A stretch of DNA of 64,000 nucleotides from Pasteurellaceae bacterium Orientalotternb1 (GTDB lineage: Bacteria > Pseudomonadota > Gammaproteobacteria > Enterobacterales > Pasteurellaceae): assembly GCA_011455275.1 (NCBI GenBank), contig CP015028.1, positions 2,082,911 to 2,146,910 on the forward strand. The letters are read 5' to 3'. The notes beneath the pieces were generated by a model. The model made no database searches. It was not told the origin of the DNA and worked only from the letters and a program-made list of their open reading frames with translations. Each line of letters opens with the position of its first letter. Positions within the stretch are counted from its first letter, which is position 1. The position numbers and the translations under genes are program-made. Shown here piece by piece: positions 46,741 to 55,573 of this stretch.

Positions 46741-47169
46741 TTAACTACGCTCAATCTGCAATGTATACGGCTCAATTTGCTGCCAAAATTGGCGTTTGGC
46801 GGCGGGTTGCAGCAATTCTTCCCAGCTGGAGTGCAAACAAGCGGTCAGATTTGGAGACAATTTTGCAAATTTTTGCTGGAAACTGACCGCTTGTGCTTCA
46901 GGTTGAATCAGCCAACAGAGCGGCAAATGGGAAAATGACAGTCGCATCGCCTGTTCAAATGTGAGCCATTGATATTGGTGGTGCGCTAAATTCAAACTGC
47001 GTAAAACATCTTGAAAAAAGCCAGATTGTTGCCGATCTTGCTCACAAATGACGATAAGTTTGACCGAATCCGCCAACCGAATTTGAGCGTCTCCCTTGAG
47101 CACTTGCGGCTTGGCAAGCACCCACTGGGTAATTTTCATCTCATTTAATAGCAAATCTCGGCGATTCAT
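46741..47169 (-). CDS. holD: DNA polymerase III psi subunit HolD
   Basis: HolD links the chi subunit to the clamp loader of the replicative polymerase. The 142-residue protein matches E. coli HolD in the N-terminal part, with the pattern LLLNEMKITQWVLAKPQVLKGD, and is divergent from rsmC as in E. coli. Unusually, an inverted pair of uptake signals lies inside the coding sequence (46837-46894), encoding the middle segment around AVSFQQKFAKLSPNLTACL. Confidence 0.9.
   Translation of the reverse strand: MNRRDLLLNEMKITQWVLAKPQVLKGDAQIRLADSVKLIVICEQDRQQSGFFQDVLRSLNLAHHQYQWLTFEQAMRLSFSHLPLCWLIQPEAQAVSFQQKFAKLSPNLTACLHSSWEELLQPAAKRQFWQQIEPYTLQIERS
46837..46894. repeat. Inverted DNA-uptake signal pair inside holD
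   Basis: ACAAGCGGT (46837-46845) and ACCGCTTGT (46886-46894) face each other around TTTGCAAA. Elsewhere in the window such pairs are intergenic and double as terminators; this one lies within a gene. Confidence 0.8.
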
Positions 47170-47251
47170 CGTTTTTCCTCACAAAACAGTGGGGAATAGT
47201 AACAAAACTCGCTACAATGCGGAAATGATTTTGATTGGAAATGGAAAAATT

Positions 47252-48241
47252 ATGCTCTCTCTCGAAAGCGAAGTATTAACACGCCATTTAGGGCTATTTG
47301 AACAGAAATCGGTGTTGCTGTTTGGTGATGTACGGGATCGGTTTGCCGACCGCATTGCAACCGCAGCGAAAAGCGTGGCGGTGTTCAGCAGCTATTTTGA
47401 TTACGCCCGCCAACACAATGACGTGGAATTTGGTTTGGAATGCCAAACGACTGCGGAATTGGCGGCGTTTTATTGGACAAAAAACAAACAAGAATGCCAG
47501 TTCCAGTTATTTCAGTGGCTTTCACAACAAACGGTTGGACAAGAGCTGTTGATTATCGGTGAAAACCGTGCGGGTGTGCGGTCGGTAGAAAAAATGCTCG
47601 AATCGTTTGGCGAAATCGCTAAAATCGACTCTGCTCGTCGTTGTGGGCTATATCATTTTCGTTTGCAACAGCCGCCTGCGTTCAATTGCAAAAAATTCTG
47701 GAAATCTTACCGCTTGCAAGATCTCAATATCTTCGCCTTGCCTGCGGTGTTTAGCTCGGCGGAGCTGGATAATGGCTCAAAATTGCTACTTTCGACCTTC
47801 GATAAAACCGATCGTTTGAAAGGTAAGGTTTTGGATCTTGGTTGCGGAGCGGGCGTGATCGGGGCTTGTTTAAAACAGCAATTTCCCCAAATTAAATTGA
47901 TGATGAGCGATATTCACGCCATGGCATTGGCATCAAGCGAACGCACCTTGGCGGAAAATCAGCTCGAAGGCAACGTGTTAGCCAGCGATGTGTTTTCACA
48001 TATTGACGGACGCTTCGATTTGATTGTTTCCAACCCACCATTCCACGACGGCATCAACACCGCCTATCAAGCGGTTGAAAATCTCATCGCCCAAGCCAAA
48101 AATCACTTAAACAAAGGGGGCGAACTCCGTATTGTCGCCAACGCCTTCTTGCCTTATCCCGACTTGCTCGACCACGCCTTCGACAGCCATCAAGTCTTGG
48201 CAAAATCAACCAAGTTTAAGGTGTATTCGGTAAAGGTTTAG
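47252..48241 (+). CDS. rsmC: 16S rRNA (guanine-1207-N2)-methyltransferase RsmC
   Basis: RsmC methylates G1207 of 16S rRNA. The start at 47252 (MLSLESEVLTRHLGLFEQK) follows GGAAAA and gives 329 residues; a longer open frame runs into the holD side and is not homologous. SAM-binding KGKVLDLGCGAGVIGACLK and the catalytic NPPFHDGINTAY are present. The gene is divergent from holD and its stop codon overlaps that of the convergent GNAT toxin gene. Confidence 0.95.
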   Translation: MLSLESEVLTRHLGLFEQKSVLLFGDVRDRFADRIATAAKSVAVFSSYFDYARQHNDVEFGLECQTTAELAAFYWTKNKQECQFQLFQWLSQQTVGQELLIIGENRAGVRSVEKMLESFGEIAKIDSARRCGLYHFRLQQPPAFNCKKFWKSYRLQDLNIFALPAVFSSAELDNGSKLLLSTFDKTDRLKGKVLDLGCGAGVIGACLKQQFPQIKLMMSDIHAMALASSERTLAENQLEGNVLASDVFSHIDGRFDLIVSNPPFHDGINTAYQAVENLIAQAKNHLNKGGELRIVANAFLPYPDLLDHAFDSHQVLAKSTKFKVYSVKV

Positions 48242-48735
48242 GGCAGGGCTTTAAAACGATTTAATGGATAAAATAGTTTGTTTGGAGTATCAGAAAACAC
48301 GATAAAACCAAACTTTTGGTAAAAGCGAATAGCGTTTTCATCTTTGGCTTCGACCACCAAAGCATAAGTAGCAATTTCGGAGCGTAAAATGCGTTGAATT
48401 GCATCAATGAGCAATGCGGAGCCAAGCCCTTGTCCGCTAAGATTCTGATCCACAGCAAGCCGTCCCATCAGTACCGCAGGAATAGAGTGATAACGTGGTA
48501 ATTTTTTGCGTAGCTCATCGGGTAAGGCATTGAGCGGAATACTTGTCGAAGCAAGAGTGTAGTAACCTGCGATTTTCTGTGTTGATGTAAGGGCAAGAAA
48601 GCAACTCGCTACACGCCGTTTGATATCTTGCGAAGCTTGTGCTTGCAGATAGTGATTGAGTGCCTCTGATGTGCTACGAAAATCAGTACGATCAAACTTG
48701 GTATCAAATGGAATAATGCGAAATGGTGCTTTCAT
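48238..48735 (-). CDS. GNAT acetyltransferase toxin (TacT/AtaT type)
   Basis: This 165-residue GNAT protein has the acetyl-CoA-binding pattern LAVDQNLSGQGLGSALL and the catalytic tyrosine region ENAIRFYQKFGF. Known relatives acetylate aminoacyl-tRNAs and block translation. The start codon overlaps the stop of an RHH antitoxin gene (TAATG). Together with that gene and its palindromic operator this is a complete type II module. Confidence 0.9.
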   Translation of the reverse strand: MKAPFRIIPFDTKFDRTDFRSTSEALNHYLQAQASQDIKRRVASCFLALTSTQKIAGYYTLASTSIPLNALPDELRKKLPRYHSIPAVLMGRLAVDQNLSGQGLGSALLIDAIQRILRSEIATYALVVEAKDENAIRFYQKFGFIVFSDTPNKLFYPLNRFKALP

Positions 48736-49013
48736 TATTCATTCTCTATCAGCTTGCGGTGTAGTGCAATAGCCTTTTTCATCGCCGCATTAGGCGGTGG
48801 CGGATTCAGTAAGGCATTGGCGAAAAGTTGTTGATCCGCTGCAGAAAGTTGCAAGATATCCTGCTGTTCGATGATTTTTTTTGCTGCGATTAGTGCATTA
48901 TTGATCACAAAATCACTCAATGATCGTCCTTCAATTTCAGCTGCACGTTTAAGCAATGAATGGACATCAACTTGCACACGGGCTTCAAAACGCGACATCA
49001 TCACTCTAGCCAT
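48735..49013 (-). CDS. DUF1778 ribbon-helix-helix antitoxin of the GNAT module
   Basis: The start at 49013 (MARVMMSRFEARVQVDVHS) follows GGGAG and gives 92 residues; an open frame 20 codons longer runs across the promoter. The N-terminal RHH domain includes RAAEIEGRSLSDFVINNA, and the C-terminal NPPPPNAAMKKA segment is the part that embraces GNAT toxins in characterised pairs. It probably represses its own promoter through the palindrome at 49051-49073. Confidence 0.9.
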   Translation of the reverse strand: MARVMMSRFEARVQVDVHSLLKRAAEIEGRSLSDFVINNALIAAKKIIEQQDILQLSAADQQLFANALLNPPPPNAAMKKAIALHRKLIENE

Positions 49014-49049
49014 TTCATTTCTCCCTTTATGAAAAAATAAGCACTTAGC

Positions 49050-49078
49050 ATTGTACGGAAATTTTCCGTACAATACAA
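49050..49078 (-). promoter_or_regulatory. Promoter of the GNAT toxin-antitoxin operon
   Basis: Reading the minus strand, TTGTAT (49078-49073) and TACAAT (49055-49050) are 17 bases apart. The palindromic operator fills the spacer and touches both hexamers. Confidence 0.7.
49051..49073. promoter_or_regulatory. Perfect 23-bp palindromic operator of the toxin-antitoxin operon
   Basis: TTGTACGGAAA and TTTCCGTACAA are perfect inverted arms around a single central base. The position within the promoter suggests binding by the RHH antitoxin with its toxin. The site also lies about 75 bases upstream of the pth start and may influence that gene. Confidence 0.85.
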
Positions 49079-49148
49079 CATGATGTTTACCTTGAGAAAT
49101 TTTGCCATTTTGCCTACAATATCGCCTTTTATTTACGAGATAAACGCT

Positions 49149-49733
49149 GTGTCGCAGATTAAATTAATTGTCGGGCTTGCCAACCCTGGTGCGAAATATG
49201 AAGACACTCGCCACAATGCAGGTGAATGGCTGATTAACGAAATTGCTCGTCAGCACAATGTCAGCCTTAAAGACGAAGCGAAATACTTTGGTAAAGTCGC
49301 AAAAATCAATACGCCAAGCGGTGAAGTACGTTTACTGGTTCCAACTACTTTTATGAATTTAAGCGGTAAAGCGGTTGGGGCATTGGCGAATTTTTTCCGC
49401 ATCAAACCCGAAGAAATTTTAGTGGCACACGACGAACTTGATTTGCCGCCTGGTGTGGCGAAAATCAAGCAAGGTGGCGGTCACGGCGGACATAACGGCT
49501 TGAAAGACATCATCGCCGCCCTTGGCAATAGTAATAATTTCTACCGAGTGCGGATCGGGATCGGACACCCAGGGCATAAAGATCAAGTCGCTGCTTATGT
49601 GCTCGGCAAACCGTCCCCAGCGGATCAACCTTTGATCAACGCCGCCGTGGACGAAGCCAGTCGTTGTGTTGATCTGCTGTTTAAAGATGGCATTGTCAAA
49701 GCGACTAACCGATTGAATGGGTTTAAGGCGTAA
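49149..49733 (+). CDS. pth: Peptidyl-tRNA hydrolase
   Basis: Pth releases peptides from peptidyl-tRNA that dropped off the ribosome. The start is placed at the GTG at 49149 ([20 protein letters not shown]), which gives 194 residues as in homologues; an ATG further upstream would add 23 residues with no homology and start beside the toxin-antitoxin operator. Catalytic His lies in [10 protein letters not shown], and [11 protein letters not shown] and HDELDLPPG are present. The pth-ychF pairing is conserved in gamma-proteobacteria. Confidence 0.93.
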   Translation: MSQIKLIVGLANPGAKYEDTRHNAGEWLINEIARQHNVSLKDEAKYFGKVAKINTPSGEVRLLVPTTFMNLSGKAVGALANFFRIKPEEILVAHDELDLPPGVAKIKQGGGHGGHNGLKDIIAALGNSNNFYRVRIGIGHPGHKDQVAAYVLGKPSPADQPLINAAVDEASRCVDLLFKDGIVKATNRLNGFKA

Positions 49734-49739
49734 ATAAAA

Positions 49740-49887
49740 ATTCTGCCCCCGCTTGCGGAGGAAGTGGTTGAGCAAAGCGAAACCGAAGGGGGCAGATAAG
49801 TATTTGCAAAAAATTTCAAAAAAGTGACCGCTTGTAAGCCCCCTACTCCGCCTTCAGCGGTACTTCCCCCGCAAGCGGGGGCAGAAT
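49740..49887. mobile_element. 148-bp element with 26-bp terminal inverted repeats (MITE-like)
   Basis: The ends 49740-49765 and 49862-49887 are inverted copies identical at 25 of 26 positions, starting ATTCTGCCCCCGCTTGCGG. The interior has further partial complementarity (GGGGGC / GCCCCC) and an uptake core at 49827-49835. It codes for nothing. No target-site duplication is obvious at the borders. It lies between pth and ychF. Confidence 0.6.
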
Positions 49888-49923
49888 GGATTACAGCAAT
49901 TTTCAGAAAATATAGGAAAAACT

Positions 49924-51015
49924 ATGGGATTTAAATGTGGTATTGTCGGTTTACCAAATGTGGGCAAATCGACCCTTTTTAACGCACTGACCAAAGCAGG
50001 TATTGAAGCAGCAAACTATCCGTTTTGTACCATTGAACCGAATACGGGCGTGGTGCCGATGCCTGATCCACGCCTTGATGCGTTGGCAGAGATCGTGAAG
50101 CCAGAGCGTGTATTGCCAACCACAATGGAATTTGTGGACATAGCAGGCTTGGTGGCTGGAGCGAGCAAAGGCGAAGGCTTAGGCAATAAATTCTTGGCGA
50201 ATATTCGTGAAACGGATGCAATCGGGCACGTTGTGCGTTGTTTTGAGAACGATGACATTGTACACGTTGCGGGCAAAATCGATCCACTTGATGATATCGA
50301 AACCATCAACACCGAGTTGGCGTTGGCGGACTTAGACAGCTGTGAGCGTGCGATTCAACGTTTGCAAAAACGTGCCAAAGGCGGCGATAAAGACGCTAAA
50401 TTTGAGCTGTCGATTATGGAAAAAATCCTACCTGTGCTTGAAAATGCAGGTATGATCCGTTCGGTCGAGTTAGACAAAGACGAATTACACGCCATCAAAG
50501 GCTACAACTTCTTAACCCTGAAACCGACAATGTACATTGCGAACGTGAATGAAGATGGTTTTGAGAATAATCCATATCTTGACAAAGTGCGTGAGTTCGC
50601 TGCAAAAGAAGGATCTGTGGTTGTGCCTGTGTGTGCGGCGATTGAGGCAGAAATTGCCGAATTAGAAGATGAAGAAAAAACCGAGTTTTTACAAGATCTT
50701 GGCATTGAAGAACCAGGGTTGAACCGTGTAATCCGTGCAGGCTATGCGTTGTTGAATTTACAAACTTACTTCACAGCAGGCGTAAAAGAAGTGCGTGCGT
50801 GGACGGTTTCTGTCGGTGCAACGGCACCAAAAGCGGCAGCGGTGATTCACACCGATTTTGAAAAAGGCTTTATTCGTGCCGAAGTGATTGCTTACGATGA
50901 TTTCGTCCAATACAAAGGTGAAACCGGGGCAAAAGAAGCCGGTAAATGGCGTTTGGAAGGAAAAGATTATATCGTCCAAGACGGTGATGTAATGCACTTC
51001 CGTTTCAACGTTTAA
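49924..51015 (+). CDS. ychF: Redox-regulated ribosome-binding ATPase YchF
   Basis: YchF (OLA1 homologue) is a P-loop protein that binds ribosomes and uses ATP rather than GTP. The 363-residue protein has G1 [17 protein letters not shown], the G3 region [19 protein letters not shown] and the unusual NVNE at the G4 position, then a coiled-coil domain and the C-terminal TGS domain. Length equals E. coli YchF. It ends at the hairpin at 51028-51058. Confidence 0.97.
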   Translation: MGFKCGIVGLPNVGKSTLFNALTKAGIEAANYPFCTIEPNTGVVPMPDPRLDALAEIVKPERVLPTTMEFVDIAGLVAGASKGEGLGNKFLANIRETDAIGHVVRCFENDDIVHVAGKIDPLDDIETINTELALADLDSCERAIQRLQKRAKGGDKDAKFELSIMEKILPVLENAGMIRSVELDKDELHAIKGYNFLTLKPTMYIANVNEDGFENNPYLDKVREFAAKEGSVVVPVCAAIEAEIAELEDEEKTEFLQDLGIEEPGLNRVIRAGYALLNLQTYFTAGVKEVRAWTVSVGATAPKAAAVIHTDFEKGFIRAEVIAYDDFVQYKGETGAKEAGKWRLEGKDYIVQDGDVMHFRFNV

Positions 51016-51027
51016 TCGAATCTCGCT

Positions 51028-51058
51028 AAAAAGCTAAGTAGCTCACTTAGCTTTTTTT
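51028..51058 (+). terminator. Terminator of ychF, shared with menF
   Basis: AAGCTAAGT and ACTTAGCTT form the stem with loop AGCTC, flanked by A5 on the left and T7 on the right. It can act from both directions; the T tract overlaps the original menF stop at 51057. Confidence 0.85.
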
Positions 51059-52330
51059 ATTGCTTCAATAATTGCAATATCGCTAACGCTTTTCGCTCAA
51101 TTTCAGCCCATTCTAATGATGCCTCCGAGCCTTGCACAATCCCCGCCCCGTATAAAGTGTGATGAAATTCTGCATCATTGTTGCAGAACGCAAAGCCACG
51201 CAAAATTCTGCATCTTGCGGACTGAAATGCCCAAGCGTACCCGCATACCACCCCCGTCCAAACGGCTCGTGTTGCTGGATAAAATTCACCGCAGGCAAAC
51301 GAGGCAAACCTGCAACGGCAGCGGTTGGATGAATGCGAATCAAGCAATCGGCATCGTTGATACCCGCATTCAGCGTCGCGTGAATTTGACGGCGTAAATG
51401 TTGCACATTATGTAACCGCTTGATCTGAACCGCTGACACCGTAAATTCACTCACGCAATCGGCAAGGTGCTGTTGAATATCATCGACAACCAACTGATTT
51501 TCATAGCTATTTTTTTCATCTTGCAGCAGCCATTGGGCGTTACGTTCCGTTTCTTGTGGATCTTGCGTGACGGCAACCGTTCCCGCTAAAGCTTCTGTTT
51601 CAAATTGGCGATCTTGGCGGCGATATAACCGTTCAGGACTTGAACCAACAAAAGCTTCAGCGGCATTCTCTGCCCATAAAAAATGGTAGCAGCCGAGATT
51701 TCTCTGCTGACTTGCCGCCAGTAAATCGTAGGGAGAAATCGCCTGTTCGCATTCCAAAGTAGTAGCGTTTGCCATCACCACTTTGCGAAAATGCCGTTGC
51801 GAAATAGCGGAAATCGCTTGCTCGATATTCTGCTGCCAACGGGTGAAATCGCAGGCGACGCTTTGCTGAATAATGGTATTTTCGAGCGGTTTAAAGGTGG
51901 CGGTTTCGTTCAAATTTGCTAGCAAATTAGTACAAATCGCCTTTTCTTCTGCGAGATTTGAGCCGTGAAGATACATACAAGCGGTCAGTTTCTGCGAATT
52001 TTTTACAAATCGTAAACGGGGCAAAATCAAGCGGCATTGTCCTTCAAACTTTAGCCCGCCAAACAGACGAAAAGCCGTTTGCGAACTGAAGGCTTGGGCA
52101 TCGTCTAACTGCTCAAAAGCAACAGCTTCGCCCAAGGTTGCAAAAGTCAAATCGCTATCTCGATTTTTCCAAAAACTCTGCGGAAAATGCGACTGCTCTT
52201 TCAACCATGCCAGCAAATCGCATTCGGTTGACAACGGCAGTTCCGCAACCAGCTCAACCCAGCCCAATGCATAATTTAAAGCATCAAGCTGTTGAATAAG
52301 TTGTTGTTTTAATTCAGTAAAAATCGACAT
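51057..52330 (-). pseudogene. menF: Isochorismate synthase MenF, frameshifted near the 3' end
   Basis: MenF makes isochorismate from chorismate for menaquinone. The main frame from 52330 runs to a stop at 51113 and carries family motifs such as VVMANATTLEC, FVGSSPERLYRR, ALAGTVAVTQD and PTAAVAGLPR. The expected C terminus (GAGIVQGSEASLEW through LLKQ, stop at 51057) is in another frame. The break maps to the G4 run at 51146-51149; one extra G would restore LYTGAGIV and about 30 further residues, giving 424. The present product loses the conserved GAGIV strand near the active site. This is either a real mutation, a slippage-variable site or a sequencing error. Confidence 0.8.
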
Positions 52331-52529
52331 TGGTAAAATTTTCAGAGAAAGTAACCGCTTGTAAAATGAAAAGATGTAGCGACGGGTTTTAACCCTCCCG
52401 CCTTATATCCGAATATTCGTTACAAAAAAGACGCACATTTTAGCCCATTTCCCCTTTTTTTTCCTAACAAATCGGAGTACAGTGAACCATTTTTTTACAC
52501 TATACCGTATTCGTGAAACAGGAAAAAAT

Positions 52530-53747
52530 ATGGAACGCTTTGGCAAAACCGACAAATTAGCGAATGTCCGCTACGATATTCGTGGTCCGATTCATAAAGA
52601 AGCTCTGCGATTAGAAGAAGAAGGGCATAAGATTCTCAAACTTAACATCGGCAACCCCGCCCCATTCGGCTTTGATGCTCCTGCGGAAATTTTGGTCGAT
52701 GTAATCCGCAATCTCCCAACTGCACAGGGCTATTGCGACTCAAAAGGTTTATATTCCGCCCGCAAGGCAATTGTGCAGTATTACCAACTCAAAGGCTTAC
52801 TGGATATTGATGTCAATGATGTTTACATTGGCAACGGCGTGTCGGAATTGATCACGATGTCGATGCAAGCGTTGCTCAATGATGGCGATGAGATTTTGAT
52901 CCCAATGCCTGACTATCCACTTTGGACGGCGGCGGCAACCTTGGCGGGCGGTAAAGCGGTGCATTATTTGTGTGATGAAGAGAACGAGTGGTTCCCTGAT
53001 ATTGAAGACATCAAATCAAAAATCACCCCGAATACCAAAGCGATTTTGGTGATTAACCCAAATAACCCAACGGGTGCGGTGTATAGTCGTCAGGTATTGT
53101 TAGACATCGCAGAAATTGCCCGTGAACATAATTTGATCGTCTTTTCCGATGAAATTTACGAAAAAATCGTCTATGACGGTGCAGTGCATCACCATATGGC
53201 AGCCCTTGCCCCTGATTTGCTGACAGTGACTTACAACGGTTTGTCTAAAGCCTACCGTGTAGCGGGCTTCCGCCAAGGTTGGATGGTACTAAACGGCCCA
53301 AAAGCCCAAGCAAAAGGTTTTATTGAAGGCTTGGATATGTTAGCGTCAATGCGTTTGTGTGCCAACACCCCGATGCAACACGCGATTCAAACGGCATTGG
53401 GCGGCTATCAAAGCATTAACGAATTTATTTTGCCTGGAGGTCGTTTGCTTGAACAGCGTAACAAAGCCCACGAATTGTTGGTACAAATCCCAGGGATCAG
53501 CTGCGTGAAGCCGAAAGGGGCAATGTATATGTTCCCGAAAATCGATACCGAAATGTACGGTATTAAAGACGACCAGAAATTCATTTTCGATTTGCTACAA
53601 CAAGAGCGAGTCTTGTTGGTGCAAGGTTCTGGCTTTAACTGGCACAAACCAGACCATTTCCGTGTTGTTACCTTGCCTCACGTCCACCAACTCGAAGAAG
53701 CCATCGGACGTTTAGGCAAGTTCTTGCAGACGTATCGTCAGGATTAA
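52530..53747 (+). CDS. alaA: Alanine aminotransferase AlaA (glutamate-pyruvate)
   Basis: AlaA is the main PLP-dependent alanine transaminase. The start at 52530 (MERFGKTDKLANVRYDIRG) follows AGGAAA and gives 405 residues; an upstream extension is not homologous. Conserved pieces are NIGNPAPFGFDAPAEIL, INPNNPTGAVYS, the PLP lysine in YNGLSKAYRVAGFRQGW and the C-terminal FRVVTLPHV. It is close to E. coli AlaA (YfbQ) throughout. It ends at the terminator at 53760-53797. Confidence 0.96.
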   Translation: MERFGKTDKLANVRYDIRGPIHKEALRLEEEGHKILKLNIGNPAPFGFDAPAEILVDVIRNLPTAQGYCDSKGLYSARKAIVQYYQLKGLLDIDVNDVYIGNGVSELITMSMQALLNDGDEILIPMPDYPLWTAAATLAGGKAVHYLCDEENEWFPDIEDIKSKITPNTKAILVINPNNPTGAVYSRQVLLDIAEIAREHNLIVFSDEIYEKIVYDGAVHHHMAALAPDLLTVTYNGLSKAYRVAGFRQGWMVLNGPKAQAKGFIEGLDMLASMRLCANTPMQHAIQTALGGYQSINEFILPGGRLLEQRNKAHELLVQIPGISCVKPKGAMYMFPKIDTEMYGIKDDQKFIFDLLQQERVLLVQGSGFNWHKPDHFRVVTLPHVHQLEEAIGRLGKFLQTYRQD

Positions 53748-53759
53748 AGTACTAGATAA

Positions 53760-53797
53760 GAAATTCTGTCCACGCTAAATCGGGGCAGAATTTTTTC
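53760..53797 (+). terminator. Intrinsic terminator of alaA
   Basis: AATTCTGTCC and GGGGCAGAATT pair with one bulge and are followed by TTTTTT. The CTG-CCC arms resemble the ends of the 148-bp element at 49740. Confidence 0.7.
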
Positions 53798-53825
53798 TTT
53801 CTCTGTTTATTATTTTAAGGTTTCA

Positions 53826-54710
53826 ATGTTCAAAGGCATTCTCTGTTCGCTATTAGCATCGTTGCTGTTCGGTGGGTTGTATCTGCTGGCGACATTTTTA
53901 CGTCCGCTGGCGGGGGAAGATGTGTTTGGCTTTCGGATGCTTGTTACCCTGCCGTTCCTATTTTTAGCCGTTATTGTGCTCAACAAGCGGTTGGAGTTTG
54001 TCGATTTTTTGCAACGCATTCGGCGAGAACCAAAGCTGATTTTCGCTTTGCTGATTTCGGCATCGCTGGTCGGTGTGCAGATGTGGCTGTTTTTATGGGC
54101 ACCAAATGCTAATCGGGCAATTGATGTGTCGATTGGTTATTTATTGATGCCAATTACAATGGTTGCGGTCGGGAAATTGCTCTATAAGGAATACCTTTCG
54201 CTAACCAAATGGCTGGCGATTTTGTTTGCCGTGATTGGTGTGACGAGCAATATTTTACTAACGGGCAAACTCTCGTGGGCAAGCCTGTTGGTCTGCACGG
54301 GCTATCCAGCTTATTTTATGGTGCGGAAAAAATTCGGTATCAGCCATATTCACAGTTTCGTGGTAGAAGTGGCAATGCTCACGCCGATTGCCCTTTATTT
54401 CATCAGCCAAGTCGATCTGCCGAGCATTCAAGCGGTCAATCCCAATATCTATTTTTACCTTTTCTTGCTCGGGTTAATGAGTGGCGTGGCGTTGATTTCC
54501 TACACTCTCGCCAGCACGCTCGTGCCGTTTAATATGCTCGGGCTGCTTGGCTATGTGGAACCCTGCTTAATGCTGTTGATTTCATTTCTGATCGGCGAAC
54601 AGCTTGATCCAAACTCGTATTTATTGATGATCTGCTTGATAATTGCCGTCAGCTTGTTGATTTTAGACGGCATACTACAACTTCGCAAAAAACGGCGACG
54701 GGGAATTTAA
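53826..54710 (+). CDS. RarD-like EamA-family transporter, tandem copy 1
   Basis: This 294-residue protein has about ten membrane helices in two EamA repeats and resembles the RarD branch, with LFLWAPNANRAIDVSIGYLLMP corresponding to the RarD segment around NNHHMLEASLGYF. The substrate is unknown. The stop codon overlaps the start of the next, homologous gene by one base. The pair arose by tandem duplication. Confidence 0.8.
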   Translation: MFKGILCSLLASLLFGGLYLLATFLRPLAGEDVFGFRMLVTLPFLFLAVIVLNKRLEFVDFLQRIRREPKLIFALLISASLVGVQMWLFLWAPNANRAIDVSIGYLLMPITMVAVGKLLYKEYLSLTKWLAILFAVIGVTSNILLTGKLSWASLLVCTGYPAYFMVRKKFGISHIHSFVVEVAMLTPIALYFISQVDLPSIQAVNPNIYFYLFLLGLMSGVALISYTLASTLVPFNMLGLLGYVEPCLMLLISFLIGEQLDPNSYLLMICLIIAVSLLILDGILQLRKKRRRGI

Positions 54711-55573
54711 TGCTCAAAGGCGTGTTACTGGCGATTTTATCTAACCTCTTGTTTGGCTTAGGTTATTACTTTGCGATTTTGTTTCAACCGCTGACGGATA
54801 TGCAGATGTTCGGCTTGCGGATTGTGGTCGTGTTACCGTTTATTTTGCTTGCGATCTTTTTGTTTTCGCAGCAGCGAGCGTTCAACGATCTCTTGCAAAA
54901 AATTTGCCGAAAACCACCGCTTGTTGCCGTGCTACTACTTCTTGCTGCCAATACGGGCGTGCAACTCTGGCTGTTTTTATGGGCACCGAACAACAACCAA
55001 GCGTTGCAGGTTTCTATCGGTTATTTGCTGCTGCCGATTGTTTCCGTCGCTCTCGGCAAATTGGTGTTTAAAGAGCCGTTTACCCTACTGAAATGGGCAT
55101 CGCTCGCCTTTGCGGTAATTGGTGTTGGCTCAAACATTTGGCTCTCCAGTGCGATTTCGTGGGCAACGTTTGTGGCAGGCTTTGGCTACCCGATTTACAT
55201 CGTCCTCCGCCGCTATTTTCAGATCAACCATCTCGCAACGCTGTTTGTTGAGCTGTTGCTCTGTTTGCCTTTCGCCCTGCATTTCACTAGCCAAGTGGAT
55301 TTCACTTTCGTGCAAAGCCAAAACCCGCAAATTTATTGGTATCTTGCCCTGTTCGGCTTAATTAACGGCATCGCTTTTATGAGCTACATCAGCTCAAGTA
55401 ATTTATTGCCGATGAACATTCTCGGAATGCTCGGCTACCTTGAACCGCTAGTAATGCTGTTTATCTCCTTTGCTATCGGCGAAGTGTTGGAAGCCAAAGC
55501 CTATATTTTGATGATCTGCCTTGCGATCTCGATCTTTTTACTCTGTTTAGATGGATTTAAAAAACGCCGATGA
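54710..55573 (+). CDS. RarD-like EamA-family transporter, tandem copy 2
   Basis: The second copy has 287 residues and the same helix layout; shared motifs include LWLFLWAPNNNQALQVSIGY and NILGMLGYLEPLVMLFISF. Its stop overlaps the start of priA by four bases (ATGA), so the three genes may be translationally coupled. EamA proteins can work as paired halves, so the two could form a heterodimer. Confidence 0.8.
   Translation: MLKGVLLAILSNLLFGLGYYFAILFQPLTDMQMFGLRIVVVLPFILLAIFLFSQQRAFNDLLQKICRKPPLVAVLLLLAANTGVQLWLFLWAPNNNQALQVSIGYLLLPIVSVALGKLVFKEPFTLLKWASLAFAVIGVGSNIWLSSAISWATFVAGFGYPIYIVLRRYFQINHLATLFVELLLCLPFALHFTSQVDFTFVQSQNPQIYWYLALFGLINGIAFMSYISSSNLLPMNILGMLGYLEPLVMLFISFAIGEVLEAKAYILMICLAISIFLLCLDGFKKRR

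Noticed and set aside
47096-47251. An N-terminal extension of RsmC
   Set aside because: It would overlap holD and has no homology; the ATG at 47252 has a ribosome-binding site and the family start.
49080-49148. An ATG start for Pth
   Set aside because: It would add 23 non-homologous residues and begin at the toxin-antitoxin operator; the GTG at 49149 gives the usual length.
51057-51347. A separate 96-residue gene at the menF 3' end
   Set aside because: Its second half is the displaced C terminus of MenF and its first half is a shadow frame, so it reflects the frameshift.
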